A stretch of DNA of 64,000 nucleotides from positions 87,634,877 to 87,698,876 of the forward strand of contig CM048840.1 of assembly GCA_026545765.1 (NCBI GenBank). The letters run 5' to 3'. The position numbers and the translations under genes were made by a program. Origin of the DNA: Plantago major (taxonomy: Eukaryota; Streptophyta; Magnoliopsida; Lamiales; Plantaginaceae). The notes under the pieces were generated by a model. That model made no database searches, was not told where the DNA came from, and worked only from the letters and a program-made list of their open reading frames with translations. This document shows, in pieces, positions 45,460 to 58,798 of this stretch (positions are counted from its first letter, which is position 1; every line of letters begins with the position of its first letter).

Positions 45460-47120
45460 TTATGAAATGGATAAGAAATCATCCTGCAAAGGATGTAATT
45501 GGTCCCATAGACCAAGGAGTTAGAACTAGAAGAGCAATCGCTGAAAATGCAAGTTGTCTCTATGGATGTTTCATCTCAAACATTGAACCAAAGACTATAG
45601 AAGAAGCATTAAAAGATCAGGATTGGATCTCTGCAATGCAAGAAGAGCTAGATCAATTTGAGAGAAACAAAGTTTGGAAACTGGTTTCATTTGTTAACGG
45701 AATATCTGTAATCGGAACCAAGTGGGTTTTCAGAAACAAAATGAATGAATCTGGTGAAATAACCAGAAACAAAGCTAGGTTGGTTGCCAGGGGATTCACC
45801 CAGACTGAAGGACTAGATTTTGATGAATCTTATGCACCAGTTGCATGATTAGATGCAATAAGACTCGTTCTAGCCTTTGCAGCTCATAATGACTTTACAG
45901 TTTATCAAATGGATGTCGAGAGTGCATTCCTAAATGGTGAACTTGCTGAGGAAGTCTATGTTGAGCAACCACCAGGTTTTGAAGTTTCCTCGGAAAGTAG
46001 GATGATCTATAAACTTCAGAAAGCTCTGTATGGACTGAAACAAGCTCCAAGAGCATGGTATGATACATTGGCCAAATACCTACTAAAAAGTGGTTTCAAG
46101 AAAGGAGATGTTGATAAAACTCTCTTCACATTGAACCATGATGGGAAACTACTTTTAGTTCAAGTATATGTTGATGACATTATATTTGGATCGAAGGACA
46201 AACAACTTTGTGAAGACTTTGCTGAACTCATGAAATGTAAATTCGAGATGAGCATGATGGGAGAATTGAATTACTTCCTAGGGCTGCAAGTCAAGCAACT
46301 CAATGATGGAATATTCATTAGTCAAACAAAGTATGCAAAAGACATGCTCAACAAGTTCAATCTAAAGCCTTCTGAAAAGAATGCTAAGATACATATGAGC
46401 ATTGGAACCAAAATGACCTATACTGAATCTAACAAGAGTGTTGAAGAACACAAGTATAGGAAATTGATTGGGTCTCTACTGTACCTCACTACAAGTAGAC
46501 CTGATATTCAATATGCAGTTGGAGTGTGTGCTAGATTTCAGACAAATCCAATGCAATCACACTACAACATTGCTATGAAAATATTGAGGTATGTAAAAGG
46601 TACTGTAGAAGTTGGATTGTGGTATCCAAAAGATAGTGGATTGAGTTTGGTTGGCTATTCAGATGCTGACTATGCTGGATCACTGCTTGATAGAAAAAGT
46701 ACCTCAGGAACATGTCAATTTCTTGGTGCTAGATTGATATCATGGTTCAGCAAGAAACAAAATTCAATTGCCACATCTACCATAGAGGCTGAATATATTG
46801 TTGCAGGGTGTCGCGCTTCACAGATATTGTGGATACAACAACAACTCAGAGACTATGGACTCAATTAAGAGAAAACTCCCATTTTCTGTGACAACACAAG
46901 TGCTATTGCCATAACTCAGAATCCTAAGTTTCATGCTAGAACAAAGCACATTGATGTTAGACACCACTTCATCAGAGACCATGTTGAAAAAGGCAATATA
47001 GAGATACTCAAAATTGGCACTGAAAACCAACTCGCAGATATCTTCACTAAGCCACTACAAGAAAGTAGATTCTTAGCCTTAAGACACAGTCTTGTACTAA
47101 TGGAGCTACCTAAGAACTGA
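45460..47120 (+). mobile_element. Copia reverse transcriptase and RNase H region
   Basis: Motifs include EEALKDQDWISAMQEEL, the RT block with QMDVESAFLNG, QALYGLKQ-like text and YVDDIIFGS, and the RNase H part with GYSDADYAG, STIEAEYI and ADIFTKPLQ. Order and wording are those of plant Ty1/copia pol. Confidence 0.9.
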
Positions 47121-47880
47121 AAAAGTTCAGATATCTGAAGAAGATATCAAAGGACATAAAAGAGGAATCTGGAACGGGTATCCAGAAACCAAAGGCTAAA
47201 GGGTAAAATAGCTATTTAAAGATCTCTGAGACGGGTACTCAGATATCTAGATCACTCAGTGAGGGGGAACACAAAAGAAAATAGTACAACTGTCTACAGT
47301 TAACTACTATCTTGAAATTTGAATTATTTCTATCTTTGTGAAAAACTTTGAAAAGACAACAAGTATAAGATAGAATCAGATACAACAGTGTTCTCATTCA
47401 CACAGATACGTGATTCAGATAGCTAATAGCCAAAATTCATTAAATTGGCACAATTACAATTGTTGATTGTGATCATTGCTGAAGAAGCAATGGTGACCCT
47501 TGATGAAATGGGCGATTGATCTTTACGGCAGAGATTAACTCTCAGTAAATAGTGGACTGTTAAAATTCCGACAGGGCCCACTATGCATTTAATGCCGAAC
47601 AAGCTTTTACCCACGCATGTCTGCAATACACAGATAACTACACACAAAATTAATTTGTATGTATGTGACTGTTGAGATTACATTGCTATATATATATAGG
47701 ATTTTGGCAAAATAATTCACTTTCGCCTAATCCAACATTCAAACTTGCACAAGAATAGCAAATTTCTCTCTTCTATTTTTCTGCAAATCTCTGCTCCCAA
47801 ATTAGTTTTTCTGCAAATAATCACTAATCTCTCATCTTAATCTCTTACAGACCTTCGAAAAACATTCGCTATATAAAGAG

Positions 47881-50800
47881 ATGGCTCCAAAACGTGCCTC
47901 TACCCAGAAATCCCAATCTTCTACCACTGGTACTGCTGAAAAGCAAGCACCAGAGTTGGTTATAGTGAATTCTCGATTGGTAGGAGACTTTAATCCCGAT
48001 CATTGGCCTTCAAATCACAGGATGATTTGGGGTGGTGCCATGATTGAGGAATACCTCACGGCTGCTGTTGAAAATTAAGCCGACAGAAAGCTGATACTTG
48101 ACATGCTTGAAAAGACAAAAATCAAGGGTTTTCCGTCAGCTCTACCCAGTAGAATCTCTTCACTAGATGTGCTAGAATTCTACAATAACTCTAGGATTAT
48201 ATCCTGTGTTTCTGAAGGCACTGCAATAGTGTCTATAAAAATAAAGGTCCAAGGAAAGGAAATCCTACTGGACTTAACAACTTTCTGCAAGTTGTTTGAT
48301 CTTCAAAATCTTGGAAAGGATTTTGAAATAGACGCCAAGGATGATGATCTCCTTGAAGGTGTAAAACAACTGTACAGTGATGTGTGTGATCTTGAAAAAT
48401 CAGATACACCCACTGATTTCAAGCTTGCTGACATCAGAACCAGACATCTGCTGGTTCACTGGGATGTGTTGGCATGAATTCTTCACTTTGATGGATAAGC
48501 CAAGAACGCTGGATGATCATGTTCTTGTTGCAACAACAAGACAAAAGGCTGGAAAACCCTTTCAATGGGGGAAAGTACGCCTTTATGAAGTTTGTGAAGA
48601 AGATTCTAGGCTTTGAGCCTAAAATCGCTAAGGGACTTGCTGAGCCAAAGACCACAGTAAGCTATGGTCTAAAGATATGCTACTTGCTGGAAAAGCATGG
48701 CATTGAGCTCAGAGAGAAGGCAGACATAGCCAATAGTAACCTACTCTACAAATATGAGTATACAAACATGATGAAAAAGGTTACTGTATCTCAGAAAGGT
48801 TCCAAGAAGCGAAAGACTGAAGAGGTATCTGAGGGAAAGGTTGCGACCAAGAAGCCCAGAACTTCACGAAAGAAGTCTGCTGGCAAATCAGAAGGCACAC
48901 CCATTGAGGTTGTCGATTCCCAGATACCTGTCGTCGCTGCATATGTACTCATCAATGAAGATGAACTCATCAATGCTGCAAAAGAGGTATCGGCTACTGA
49001 ACAAGTAGACTCAGCAAGAGAAAGTGCTTTCAGAAATGTTAAGACTATTACCGAAAGCCTTGCTGATGAACTCATCAATGCTGCTAAAGAAAGTAGTGAC
49101 AGATGCCAAGCCCTATCTGCAGAAACCGCAGGGATTATGGACCAATCAGTTCCTAATGCTGATGAGAGCTCTGACGATGAAGATGATGAATTAGTCATAT
49201 CTCAAGTCCTAGAAAAATCAAAAAGGGCTAAGGTTTCTTGAAAAATGGCGGTGTAGAGGTATCTGAAGAAGAACCTACACCACAGGTTGCTGAACAAGCA
49301 CCTGTTTCAAAGGTTGCTGAAGAAGCAACTGTGTCCAAGGTCACTGGACAAATTACACCATCAGAGCAAGAAAGACTGAAGCATATTGAAGATGCTCTGA
49401 TGAGTGATAACTTAGTGTTGGAGGATACTGCCATTGCCTCAACACTCAAGTCATCTCAAGCAACAACAACAACAATGACGGATGAAGATATCTGCGAAAT
49501 GGTACTTGAGCTGCAGATACGGCATCTTTCATTCTTTGAAGAAAATCACGCAAAAGAGCGGGTTCCCCAACTCAATGAGAGGGATCAAATTGAGACATCT
49601 ACCGTAATGATCAACAGGGAGGCAACTGAGTTGCATACTCGGAAAGGTGCAAGTACGAAACTTCAAACAAAAAGTGAAATGGAACAACAAGACCAAAACA
49701 TTGAAGGGTCACAAGTTCCAGAGACCAATCACCTAACTGCTTTGTAGTGGTGGATGGTTTAACTCTCTACTTGTGATAATTTGTGTTTATTAATCTTGTG
49801 AGTTAATAAAATTTCTTTGTTACAGGCTGATTTAGAAACACAAGAACAAGAGGAAGCTGGAAAGCTTGCCTCAGAGACTGAGAAAGAGGCCACCACAACC
49901 TCACATCTTGGGGAATCTGAGCCTGTGCCACAGGTGATAAAGAATTCCCTAAGATGTTACTTTTCAGTTATTTGTTAAAATACTTAACTAATTAAGTGGA
50001 TGTTTCTAATAGGCTCCAACTGAGAAAGAAGAAGATAAGGCAGAAATGCCAGAAAAGGACCCAGAGACCGTCAAGGTTTCTGAAGAAAATATCATTGAGC
50101 CTTCTACTGAGAAGGTATATAAAACTCAGTGATAAACATTCTTCTTCATGGGTTGATATAAATTCTTCTCTAATTACTCAATACTTTCTACTTACATGCT
50201 CATTCAGAAGTAGAAGTGCAAAGGGAAAAAGTTGTGACATCCCCTGCACCCATGGAAATTGATGAAGCCCCCAAGGCAACATCACCAGAAAGAACACCAG
50301 AAACTGAGAAAGTTTCTGCGAAAAATGATTCTGAGCCTCCTGTTAAGGAAGTAAGTGCAAAATTCAGAAATCATTGAAGCTTAATTGCATAAATTCTTTC
50401 ATGACAATTTCCTAAGTATTGTGATAATTTTAATTCTCAGGATCAAGCAGAAAGAAAGGTTGATGAGGACCAGACTTCCAAGTCTCCACCTCACAACAAG
50501 ATATCTGAGGCACCCCCTACCTCAGTAGTACAAGTCTCTGAGCCTGATGTACTCATTCAGGTAACTCAGAAACCTAACTACACTCATACTCAGATATCTA
50601 CACAAGTTTTGAACCTAACTCAAAACTCTTTCTTTCAGGCTCAAACGAGTGCCACTAAAGTCCCTGATGATGAGAAAAAGGACCTGCTTCCTTTCTTCAA
50701 GGAACACACTTTGCCAAAGCATCTGACATACTTTAAGAAATGGCAAAAGCTCCGATGCTCCGATCTATCTGAAATCTTAAAGGTGACTGATCACCACACA

Positions 50801-53406
50801 AGGAGAGCACGGGCCCTTGACTTGGAAAACTACGTCCATGTAATGTTCCCCACTGAAAAATACTCTTTCAGAACATTGATGGATAAGGAGTTTGTCAAGG
50901 AAGTGGCCAGAAAGCTGATCCAAGCTTTCAATCAAGCTGATGGTCAAACCAGACTACAGATGGCATTCAAGCCTACTTTGCCCCAGACTCTACAGTATAT
51001 ACCCTCTAAACAAGAGGAAGTTAATGGGCAAACGGTCACTATTCCAGAAGTGATCAACCTGGTCTCTGAAGATGAGGAAGAAAAGGAAACTGATGAAAAC
51101 AATTATGAAGATCCTCCTTTTGACCATCACAAGGATGAAGATAAGAAGGATGATGATGATGGCCCTGCACCAGGGACGGGAGGGATTCCACAAGGAAACA
51201 TTGCCTCAGCTGCTGAAAAGCACACTGAGAGGACATCACAGCAATCTCCTCCTCCATCTCTTCAGAAATCTACTCATCCAACTCCCCAACACAAAGATAC
51301 TACTGAACAAGTAGTTGAGCATTCTGAAGGAACAACTCAGAAAATATCAGATGCACAAGCCAGAGTTGCGCAACTCAAACAACTGTTGGAGGAAGAACAA
51401 CAGCTACATCTTCAACTGGAAGAAAAGATAGCTGAATCAAGAGCAAAGCTCCAAAAGATTGAAGATCAAACAATCAAGGAAATGGAAGCTTATGCTGAAA
51501 TGAAAGAACTCCAGCTTGCTGTTCCGACAATTGCTGAGGAATTAGATACTGAGCAAGTATCTAGTGACAAGCATGATGCTAAGACTGCATTCCAAAAAGA
51601 TGTACCATCCTCCTCTCTGAAAGGAAAGAAGCCCATCTCCGAGATGGTTGCTGGACTAGAAAATCTTGAAAATGTCCAAGAGGATGAAGATCACTGGGCT
51701 AATGACTCAGATGATGAAGAAGACAAGGCATTGGCAGAACACCACAATGAACATTTAGCTGTTTCTCATTTGAAAAGGAAGCTGATTGCTCCTGAAATAT
51801 TCAGCAAGCTGCCAAATGTCAACTCCAATGAATACTTGAACATATATCAAGTACTGACTAAATTGAAAAAGGAGTTGTCTTCTCAAGATAAAGTCGCCAT
51901 TGCATCAGTCCCTGCAGAAATGAAGCCATTCACTGAGCTCATCACTCAGAGAACAACCAGTCTGGTCGTTGCTCAGAAAGACCTAGGCATGGTTAGGGAT
52001 GATAACCAAAACATGGCTGCAAAAGCCTTTGAAGAGGCTAGCTATGCTGCTGGAAAAGCAGATGCTATTCAAGGCCCACTGGCAGAGCTCACTGATAAGG
52101 ATACTGGTCTTATCAAACAAAATCAGGAGCTCAAGGTCACTCTGGAACAGTTGGTTGCTGCTTACAACTATCTGCAAGGCAACTTTAACTCCCTTTCAGA
52201 ATTATTTGTGATTCTTAGTCAGTCAACAATGACTAAGGGGGAAGAATATCAAGATGCTCGGAGAGGAAGAGGAAGAGGAAACAAAAGAAAATCTGAACAA
52301 CCACCTCTCAGAATAAATGAGCCCTCCTCCAGTCAGACTGCTCTACAGATAGTGGCCACCACTCAACTTCCTGAACAAGGAATGACAACAAGGGCCAGAG
52401 CACAGAAACCTCCAAGGAGTACCAAGGCTCCAAGGAGAAGACAAGTAAGAGGGATTGATGAATTTTCTGAAGAAGAAGAAGAAGAAGAAGAAGAAGAAGA
52501 AGAAGAAGAAGGAGGAGGCCAAATCAAATCCCTGGGCAATGAAGAAGGCTGCAAAAGTCTCACAAGAATTGATCTTGATGATGATGATGAAGAAACTGAT
52601 GAAGATGAAGCTCCTCTTCATAGAAAAAGGAAAATTGATAGCCTAACTGAGCCCATAGCTGCAAAGCCTTTGGCAGCTAAAACACCCTCTGGAAATACCA
52701 AGTCTATCCAGGGTGGTTCTTCAAGCATTACCCCAAAGGAGAATTCAAGACAAAGGAGGAGCAGTGAGAAATGAACAAAGACAACTTCAACTACCACTCA
52801 GGCCTGAAGAAGCCAAGATTGAGTATGTGAAGACCAACAGTGACTCCTCTGTCTACAGGTGCATTAATCAGAAGAATGGCTACTGGATTCTGGAACTTAA
52901 GCATCTACTGGTAAACTCAAAATTTCCAAGAACCAATCCATAAACAGCTCATGGCATGGAGAAAAGACAAGCCAATCTTGATTAACACCAACCACATCAA
53001 AGCCTGGTTGGATTTTGCAGTAATCAAGAGAATAGAAGCCATGAAGAAGGACCTCTCTGATGTATGTCCTTATGGAAAGCCAGATGATGTGCACATAATT
53101 TCCAACATCACTGGAACAGGCACAAGAGCATGACTTGCTGTGGAACCCTATGAGTCATTCTACTTAACTGAAGATCAGGGTGACATCAGATATCTGAAGA
53201 TCATATATGAATACTTCAAGCTATCAGATATCAGAATCGAGCATGCCTGGAAATGGGGAAAGTATCTGTGGGTCAAGAAAAATCCTACCAAAACCTACAA
53301 GGAAGTCTGTGAATTTGCCAAAGACACAGAGATGATTGTCAGAACACTTCTCTATGACTACTTTGATGATATCAAAAGGTTTAGTGATAGAAAATTTGCA
53401 GATTGA
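47881..53406 (+). mobile_element. Large extra coding region after pol (env-like position)
   Basis: About 5.5 kb of coding-type sequence between RNase H and the right LTR. It starts MAPKRASTQKSQSS, then a stretch with FPSALPSRISSLDVLEFYNN, then basic and Glu/Lys/Pro-rich repeats, a coiled-coil-like heptad stretch (about 51330-51500), a poly-Glu run from (GAA)n near 52470-52510, and a C-terminal part ending KRFSDRKFAD. In 49750-50640 short acidic segments alternate with AT-rich spacers that look intron-like. Sireviruses often carry an env-like frame here and are known to use splicing. I see no clear signal peptide or membrane segment, so env is a positional label. The region is broken. Confidence 0.6.
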
Positions 53407-53800
53407 TCCATGGAGCTGTTTTTGAAGACTTGATGTGTTGAAGACTTGAAGACTAGTTTATTAGGATGTCTACTTGGAGCTTGGCTACTCCTGTTGTCCT
53501 AATTTACTATGTATTTTTTTTTTTGTATCTTGCTGACTGAGCTGAATTGTATTATGTACTAAAGTTATCTGTAAACTTTCTTTGTAACATATCTGATGAA
53601 ATTACTCTCAGATATCATTTTTCTATAAAATATAACTTGTCAGCAAAGATCACACCTTGTGATTTGGTTGATGCATACTTTCTGCACTTAATTATATGAA
53701 TTGAAAAATCATTAGAAATGATTAAGTAGTGGATTGTTTCCTCATCCAGATTTGTAATAGATCAGATAGTCATCGTTGACTGATCAAAATGGGGAAAATT

Positions 53801-55399
53801 TGTTAGGAATATCTGTTTAGATTTTGATCAGCAAACTAATGACTTATCTTAGCTCAGAAAGGTGGTTAGTACTCTTGGTTCACTTGAACACTGTAAAAGA
53901 GGAAACTCACTAAGTATGATAGTCTAGCAAATCTTGTATAGAATGTTAGGTCTCGAAATGTAATTTTTTATTTTCTGAAGAAGACCAAGAAGAAAACATC
54001 CAGCAGGAAAAGTTCAACGATTTTGAAGACTTGAAGACTGCACAAGATTGCTGAAGACAAAGGTTTTTCAGATACCTATCACCAGATATCTTGAAGACAC
54101 AAGCGTTTTTAAATAAACAGTGTTACAAGAGATATCTGAGAAATAAAAGATTTCTGAAACAAGGAAAGTGCACACAGATATCTACACTCAGATACCTTGG
54201 ACATAAATTATGTTTCTGAAAAGAAATATATTATAACAAGTTGTTTCAACAAATGGTATCTGGAGATATGAAGGTCTCTGGAAAGGGACATGCAATGCTC
54301 CCGAAAGCGTGCATAGTTCCGTTGGCACTCTGAGACAAAGTATAGTCTGATTGCATTAAATGCATGGAATGTAAATACGAACAAAAGCGGTAGCTTCTGA
54401 AGAAGAAGACAAACCTGCTACAATACTATACTCAGATATCAATAGTTTGAATTTGATTTAAGCCTAACGGATACTATTCAAACGGCACTAAAATTCATCT
54501 ATAAATATCAACACTTAGACTGCTTGAGAACACACACTGAACACCAAGAACACTGAATATTCTCACAAGCTCTCTCAAGCAAACTACTTACCTTCAAGCT
54601 TTCTGTTGCGACCAAAGCTCTTGATTCTAAGTAGCACAAAAGTTCTAAGTGTTCTGATCCTTAACAAGCATTGTTATTTGTGAAAGAGTTGAACTAAGAT
54701 TTTATATCTGAGTCTCATTCTCTTGAACACTTATCATAGACTTGGGTTAGTAGAGAACAAGATACCATACATTGGAAAGTGTATTAAGTATACTTGATTC
54801 ATAGAGCTATCTGAATAACTGAACAAGTTATTAAAGAAGCTCACCTGACAATTTACCTTAACCAACACCTTAATCGGCGTGGAGTACATGAAGTACTTAG
54901 TTTGGGAAACTAAGGAATAACTCCAAGGTTATTGAGCACATGAAGTACTTAGTTTGGGAAACTAAGGAACAGCTCAAAAGGTTTCTGAGTACAGAAAGTA
55001 CTTGTCTGTGAAAGCCGGGGAACACTTTGGGAACCTAGTGTATTTAGGAATCTAGAGAAGATACTTGTAAGGTTACCTCACTTATCTATCTTAGTGGATT
55101 CTAGGTCTGAGAAAGGCCGAAGTGGATTAGTTGAAGGATTACGCCACCTTCAGATACCACTATAAAAAGACTTGTGTTATTTACTTTCTGCAATTTATTA
55201 CTTGCTTTACTTATCTTGCAAAGTACTTACACTCATCTTCGAAACGCACTTATCACAGAAAAGTCTTCCGCTCTCTGAAATTAAGTATCAGATATTTTCA
55301 CAGATATCTGAGAAACTGTGTTTATCGACAAAAGTTTTAAAAGACTATTCACCCCCCCTCCCCCTCTAGTCTTTTACTTTGCCGTTATCTGGACCAATA
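53801..55399 (+). repeat. Right LTR of the copia element
   Basis: About 1.6 kb. It contains many copies of CAGATATCTGA-like words and ends in a pyrimidine-rich stretch (ACCCCCCCTCCCCCTCTAG) shortly before the target duplication. A TATAAATA box lies near 54501. Confidence 0.8.
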
Positions 55400-55439
55400 G
55401 AGTGTTTCCACGGAAGTTAGTGCTAATGATTGAAGGGAG

Positions 55440-56100
55440 AGGTAGAGTTTTTTTTAGTTGAGTTTAGCTTTCGAGTTGAGTTCCCTAGTATGAATTGTCT
55501 CATTCTGAAAGTCTTTTTATTCTTCGAATTGAGTTTCTAAGTTAAAATTATATTTTACTTAGTTTATTTTTTCAATATGTATGTGGTTTATTCTTTCAAT
55601 GAACTTTTTAATTTGGAATCATCTCATTCTTATAGTGGGGTTAACCTTCGAATTGAGTTCCTAATTAAAAATTATCTCATTCTTAGACTTGAATTGCCAT
55701 TCGAATTGATTTTTCAACTTGGAATTATTACATTTTAGTTGGGATTGTCTCTAACTTAGAGTGTTTTCATATAATGTGGTTTACTGTTTGAATATAATTG
55801 TCATGTTGTAATCATCTCATTCTTAGAGTTGATTACCATCCGAATTGAATTATCAAATTGCAATTATCTCATTTCTTGAGGATTTTATCGTATAGTGGGT
55901 TTGCCACTTTCGAATAGAGTTCCCAAATTTTAATTATCTCATTCTTAGATTTTTTTACATTTCAAATTGAGTTTTCAAGATGCAATTATCCTATTCTACG
56001 AATATTTTCTCATATATTGTGGTTTACCTTTCGAATGGAGTTTGCAAGTAGTAATTACAATTTATATATTGAGTTGGTAAGCGATTCAAATTGATACTCT
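55440..56100. repeat. Degenerate tandem array (right part)
   Basis: The same worn unit as at 39830-42596: CGAATTGAGTT, then ATTATCTCATTCTTAGA, then TTTACC or similar, roughly ten copies of 55-70 bp. Confidence 0.75.
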
Positions 56101-57680
56101 GCATTTTTTTAATGATCGATCCTGTAATTAACCGGATGTTCCTACTAATTTTGGTTAATAAATACCGTTACCTTAAAAAAGAAAAGTGTTGTGCAAACAA
56201 TCCATTTTTAAGTTAAAAAGTGGTGAATCGTTATTTTCAAGTAAAACTATAAGAAAATTAATGAGTAAACGTTATATGTATTGTCATTAAATATTATTTT
56301 GTATTATCAATTATTTTAAATGTGAATATCGATAATTTAATATAAAATATTAACTATTAAAAGTAACCAAGTCTGACGGATCGCACGTCTGATTCTCGTG
56401 CACCATTTTATTTTTTTATTCTACAAACCTTCAAAGTATTTGAACCCGTTGAAATTGAGACAATGCATCTGTTAGATATTTTGGCAGAATCAACATGGTT
56501 TGAAGAGTTAACAATATTGGCGAGGGCCACATAGAGGCGGGCAAAAGTGACACTCGTTCAAGACATGTAAGATGGATTACAGATCATTTTGCACAAATCT
56601 CTACACTGAACCAACAAATTCTACGAAGAATTTGATTGCAAAATGCAAAAGTCACGCCGAATACGATGCATAATCCAACCACCACTAGACCAGCAACTCC
56701 AAACAATTCATGCGAACATATATTTTGATAACTCAAACCAGTCAAGAAAGGTTCTGGTGTGATTTAAAAAACTGGAGAAAAGTTTTTGTAGCGGGTGCAA
56801 ATTTTTAAAAGGTTTTAGTGTGATTTAAAATACAAACTTAACATCCGTCAATTTTTAGTGTAACGTCAAAATTTTACTAAACGTTTTAGTGTGAAATGAA
56901 AAAAGAAAAAAAAAGGTTGTGCGGTAAGTTCAAAAACGGGCAAAAGTTATTAGTGTAAAAAAAAAATTCTCTTAAATTAAATATCAACTAACTTATTAGT
57001 CAATTCGCATAACATATTGACTTTATCCGCATCAAATTTTAGCTATATTATTAGTCTTCGGTCACTTTATCAATCTTTAGTTACCTTTATCAGTTAGTTT
57101 TCATAGACATAACCAAAAAATCAACTAGATTATCAACTATCTAATCCGTCACAAGCTAGCTTATCAGCTAGTTTTATCAGAGTATTAATTATAAATGACT
57201 AGATACCACAACTCTATATAAGTTTGAACTTTTAGATGGGGTGAAATTCTATCATGGTATCAGTGCTTTGGCTCAGGTCCACTTGGATTCGAATCTCCAC
57301 GTCTTCTCTGCCTCATATTAAATTTCCACTCGAATGGACTCCTCAAAGAGGTTGAAATTGACCACAAGTGTGGAGTAGTATTTAAGCGATTAGTAAATGT
57401 AGATGAAATTTTATCAAGTTTTACTATGCATCACCTATTTAAGCGATTAGTAAATGTAGACTATCGGACTTGGCATTCAGAATCTTTCGACAATGAAATG
57501 AAATCGGCAACAGATGGCACGTAGGTTAGAAACTCAAAATTTAAAACATGAATCCATAACCAAGTCCCAAATAAGACCAAGATATATGGTCAAAACAAAA
57601 GCATCACAAACTTCTAAATTTTGTGCCGCTTATAGCCGGCTCGCTCGTTTCATTACTACTCTACCTAGTATAGCCAAGTA
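56101..57680. other. Intergenic stretch before the phytocyanin gene
   Basis: No gene. At 56750-56900 the phrase TTTTAGTGTGATTTAAAA and variants repeat three or four times. At 56980-57185 there is a relative of the GCTTATCAGCTAGTTT MITE family seen at 36200-36790. About 57360-57460 a 24-bp phrase with AAGCGATTAGTAAATGTAGA occurs twice. Confidence 0.5.
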
Positions 57681-57687
57681 GCCAACC

Positions 57688-57695
57688 TATAAATA
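57688..57695 (+). promoter_or_regulatory. TATA box of the phytocyanin gene
   Basis: TATAAATA in the context AACCTATAAATACTG, 70 bp upstream of the ATG at 57765. The short distance implies a leader of about 40 nt. Confidence 0.75.
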
Positions 57696-57764
57696 CTGTA
57701 TTCCCTACCAACACATTACATATCTCATCTCATTACAGCAATCAACTAAACACTGATCATTAAG

Positions 57765-58461
57765 ATGGGCTTTAGAGGTTTCTTGATTGCTATCGTTGTA
57801 GCGGCAATTGCGGCTCCAGTTTTTGCCACGGACTATATTGTTGGAGACGATGCCGGTTGGAGAGTGGGCGTTAACTATACCACATGGGTTGAAGGGAAAC
57901 AGTTCTATCTCGGAGATAGACTAAGTATGTCGCGGCATTATTTTCTACTCTTAATTACATCTCGCACATAGTATATGTTATCACATTATCTATATGACAT
58001 AAATATTATCACATTAATCTGGTCGAACGCGAACATAATATATTATCAGGCACATTCTATTTCATTATTTTGTGAAAACTTTTTATTTTGAAAAATAATA
58101 AATGTAGTAACATTTTTTTTTTTTTTTTTGAATGGGTGCAGTTTTCAACTATGGACAGGGTGCACATAATGTGTACAGAGTGAATGGGACGCTCTTCCAA
58201 CAATGTACAATACCAGCAGAAGTAGCGCCTTTAACTAGTGGAAATGACATTGTAACCCTTGCAACGCCTGGGAGGAAGTGGTACATTTGTGGTGTTGGCC
58301 GCCATTGCACCAACGGGATGAAGCTTGTCATCACCGTTTCGTCATCAGTAGCTCCGGCTCCATCCCCGGCCAGTACAGTCTCTGGATCGAATCAGAAGTC
58401 CATATCCAGCTATGGTGGCTTGATGCTTACTATCTTTGTTTTAATCTTGATTTTCGTTTAA
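57765..58461 (+). CDS. Phytocyanin (blue copper protein), two exons
   Basis: Exon 1 is 57765-57924 and exon 2 is 58142-58461, joined across a GT-AG intron with a T-run before the acceptor. The product has 159 residues. Residues 1-21 are a signal peptide ending VFA before TDYIVGDDAGW. The plastocyanin-like domain follows, with copper ligands visible as His in GAHNV, Cys in WYICGVG, His in RHC and Met in NGMKL, the usual His-Cys-His-Met set. CTIP and RHC supply the conserved disulphide cysteines. After a short APAPSP linker comes a hydrophobic C-terminus, LMLTIFVLILIF, typical of a GPI-anchor signal. The family acts at the cell surface in electron transfer or wall-related roles. Which phytocyanin subclass is not decided. 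A LINE lies about 340 bp downstream in the same direction. Confidence 0.93.
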
Positions 58462-58798
58462 TGTTGAGAGCTCGATTGTTTTGTTGGGTGTTATTTGTTT
58501 GATTCTAAAATCAATTTGTGATTTTAGATTGGAATTGTGTTGTACTAGGAATCAATATTAACTTTTGAGTTTCTTTTACCCAATGCGTTTCATATTGAGT
58601 GATAGGCAATCTTTTCTCATGCATAAACCTGACTCGGTTAAATATTTGCTATTAGACTCCGTCTTTAATTAACAACTTATTACCTTCAAACCCAATAACA
58701 TTAAATTTTCCAAAGTTGTCCTGGTTACATTGTTAATGACGCCATAAATGCAAACATAACTTTAAAAACATGAAGTTACAAATAAATTGAAAGCATAA

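Larger units (their letters stand above)
43798..55399 (+). mobile_element. Ty1/copia retrotransposon, Sirevirus-like, with extra coding region
   Basis: A left LTR piece (43798-43953) and a right LTR (53801-55399) both start TGTTAGGAATATCTG. A 5-bp duplication, GAGTG, flanks the element at 43793-43797 and 55400-55404. Between them lie copia-order pol regions (integrase, reverse transcriptase, RNase H), a long additional coding region, and a purine tract (AAAATGGGGAAAA) just before the right LTR. The shared LTR parts (about 155 bp) look almost identical, so the insertion is young. The element is broken, with a handful of breaks. The size, LTR length and extra region after pol fit the Sirevirus lineage. 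Confidence 0.88.
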
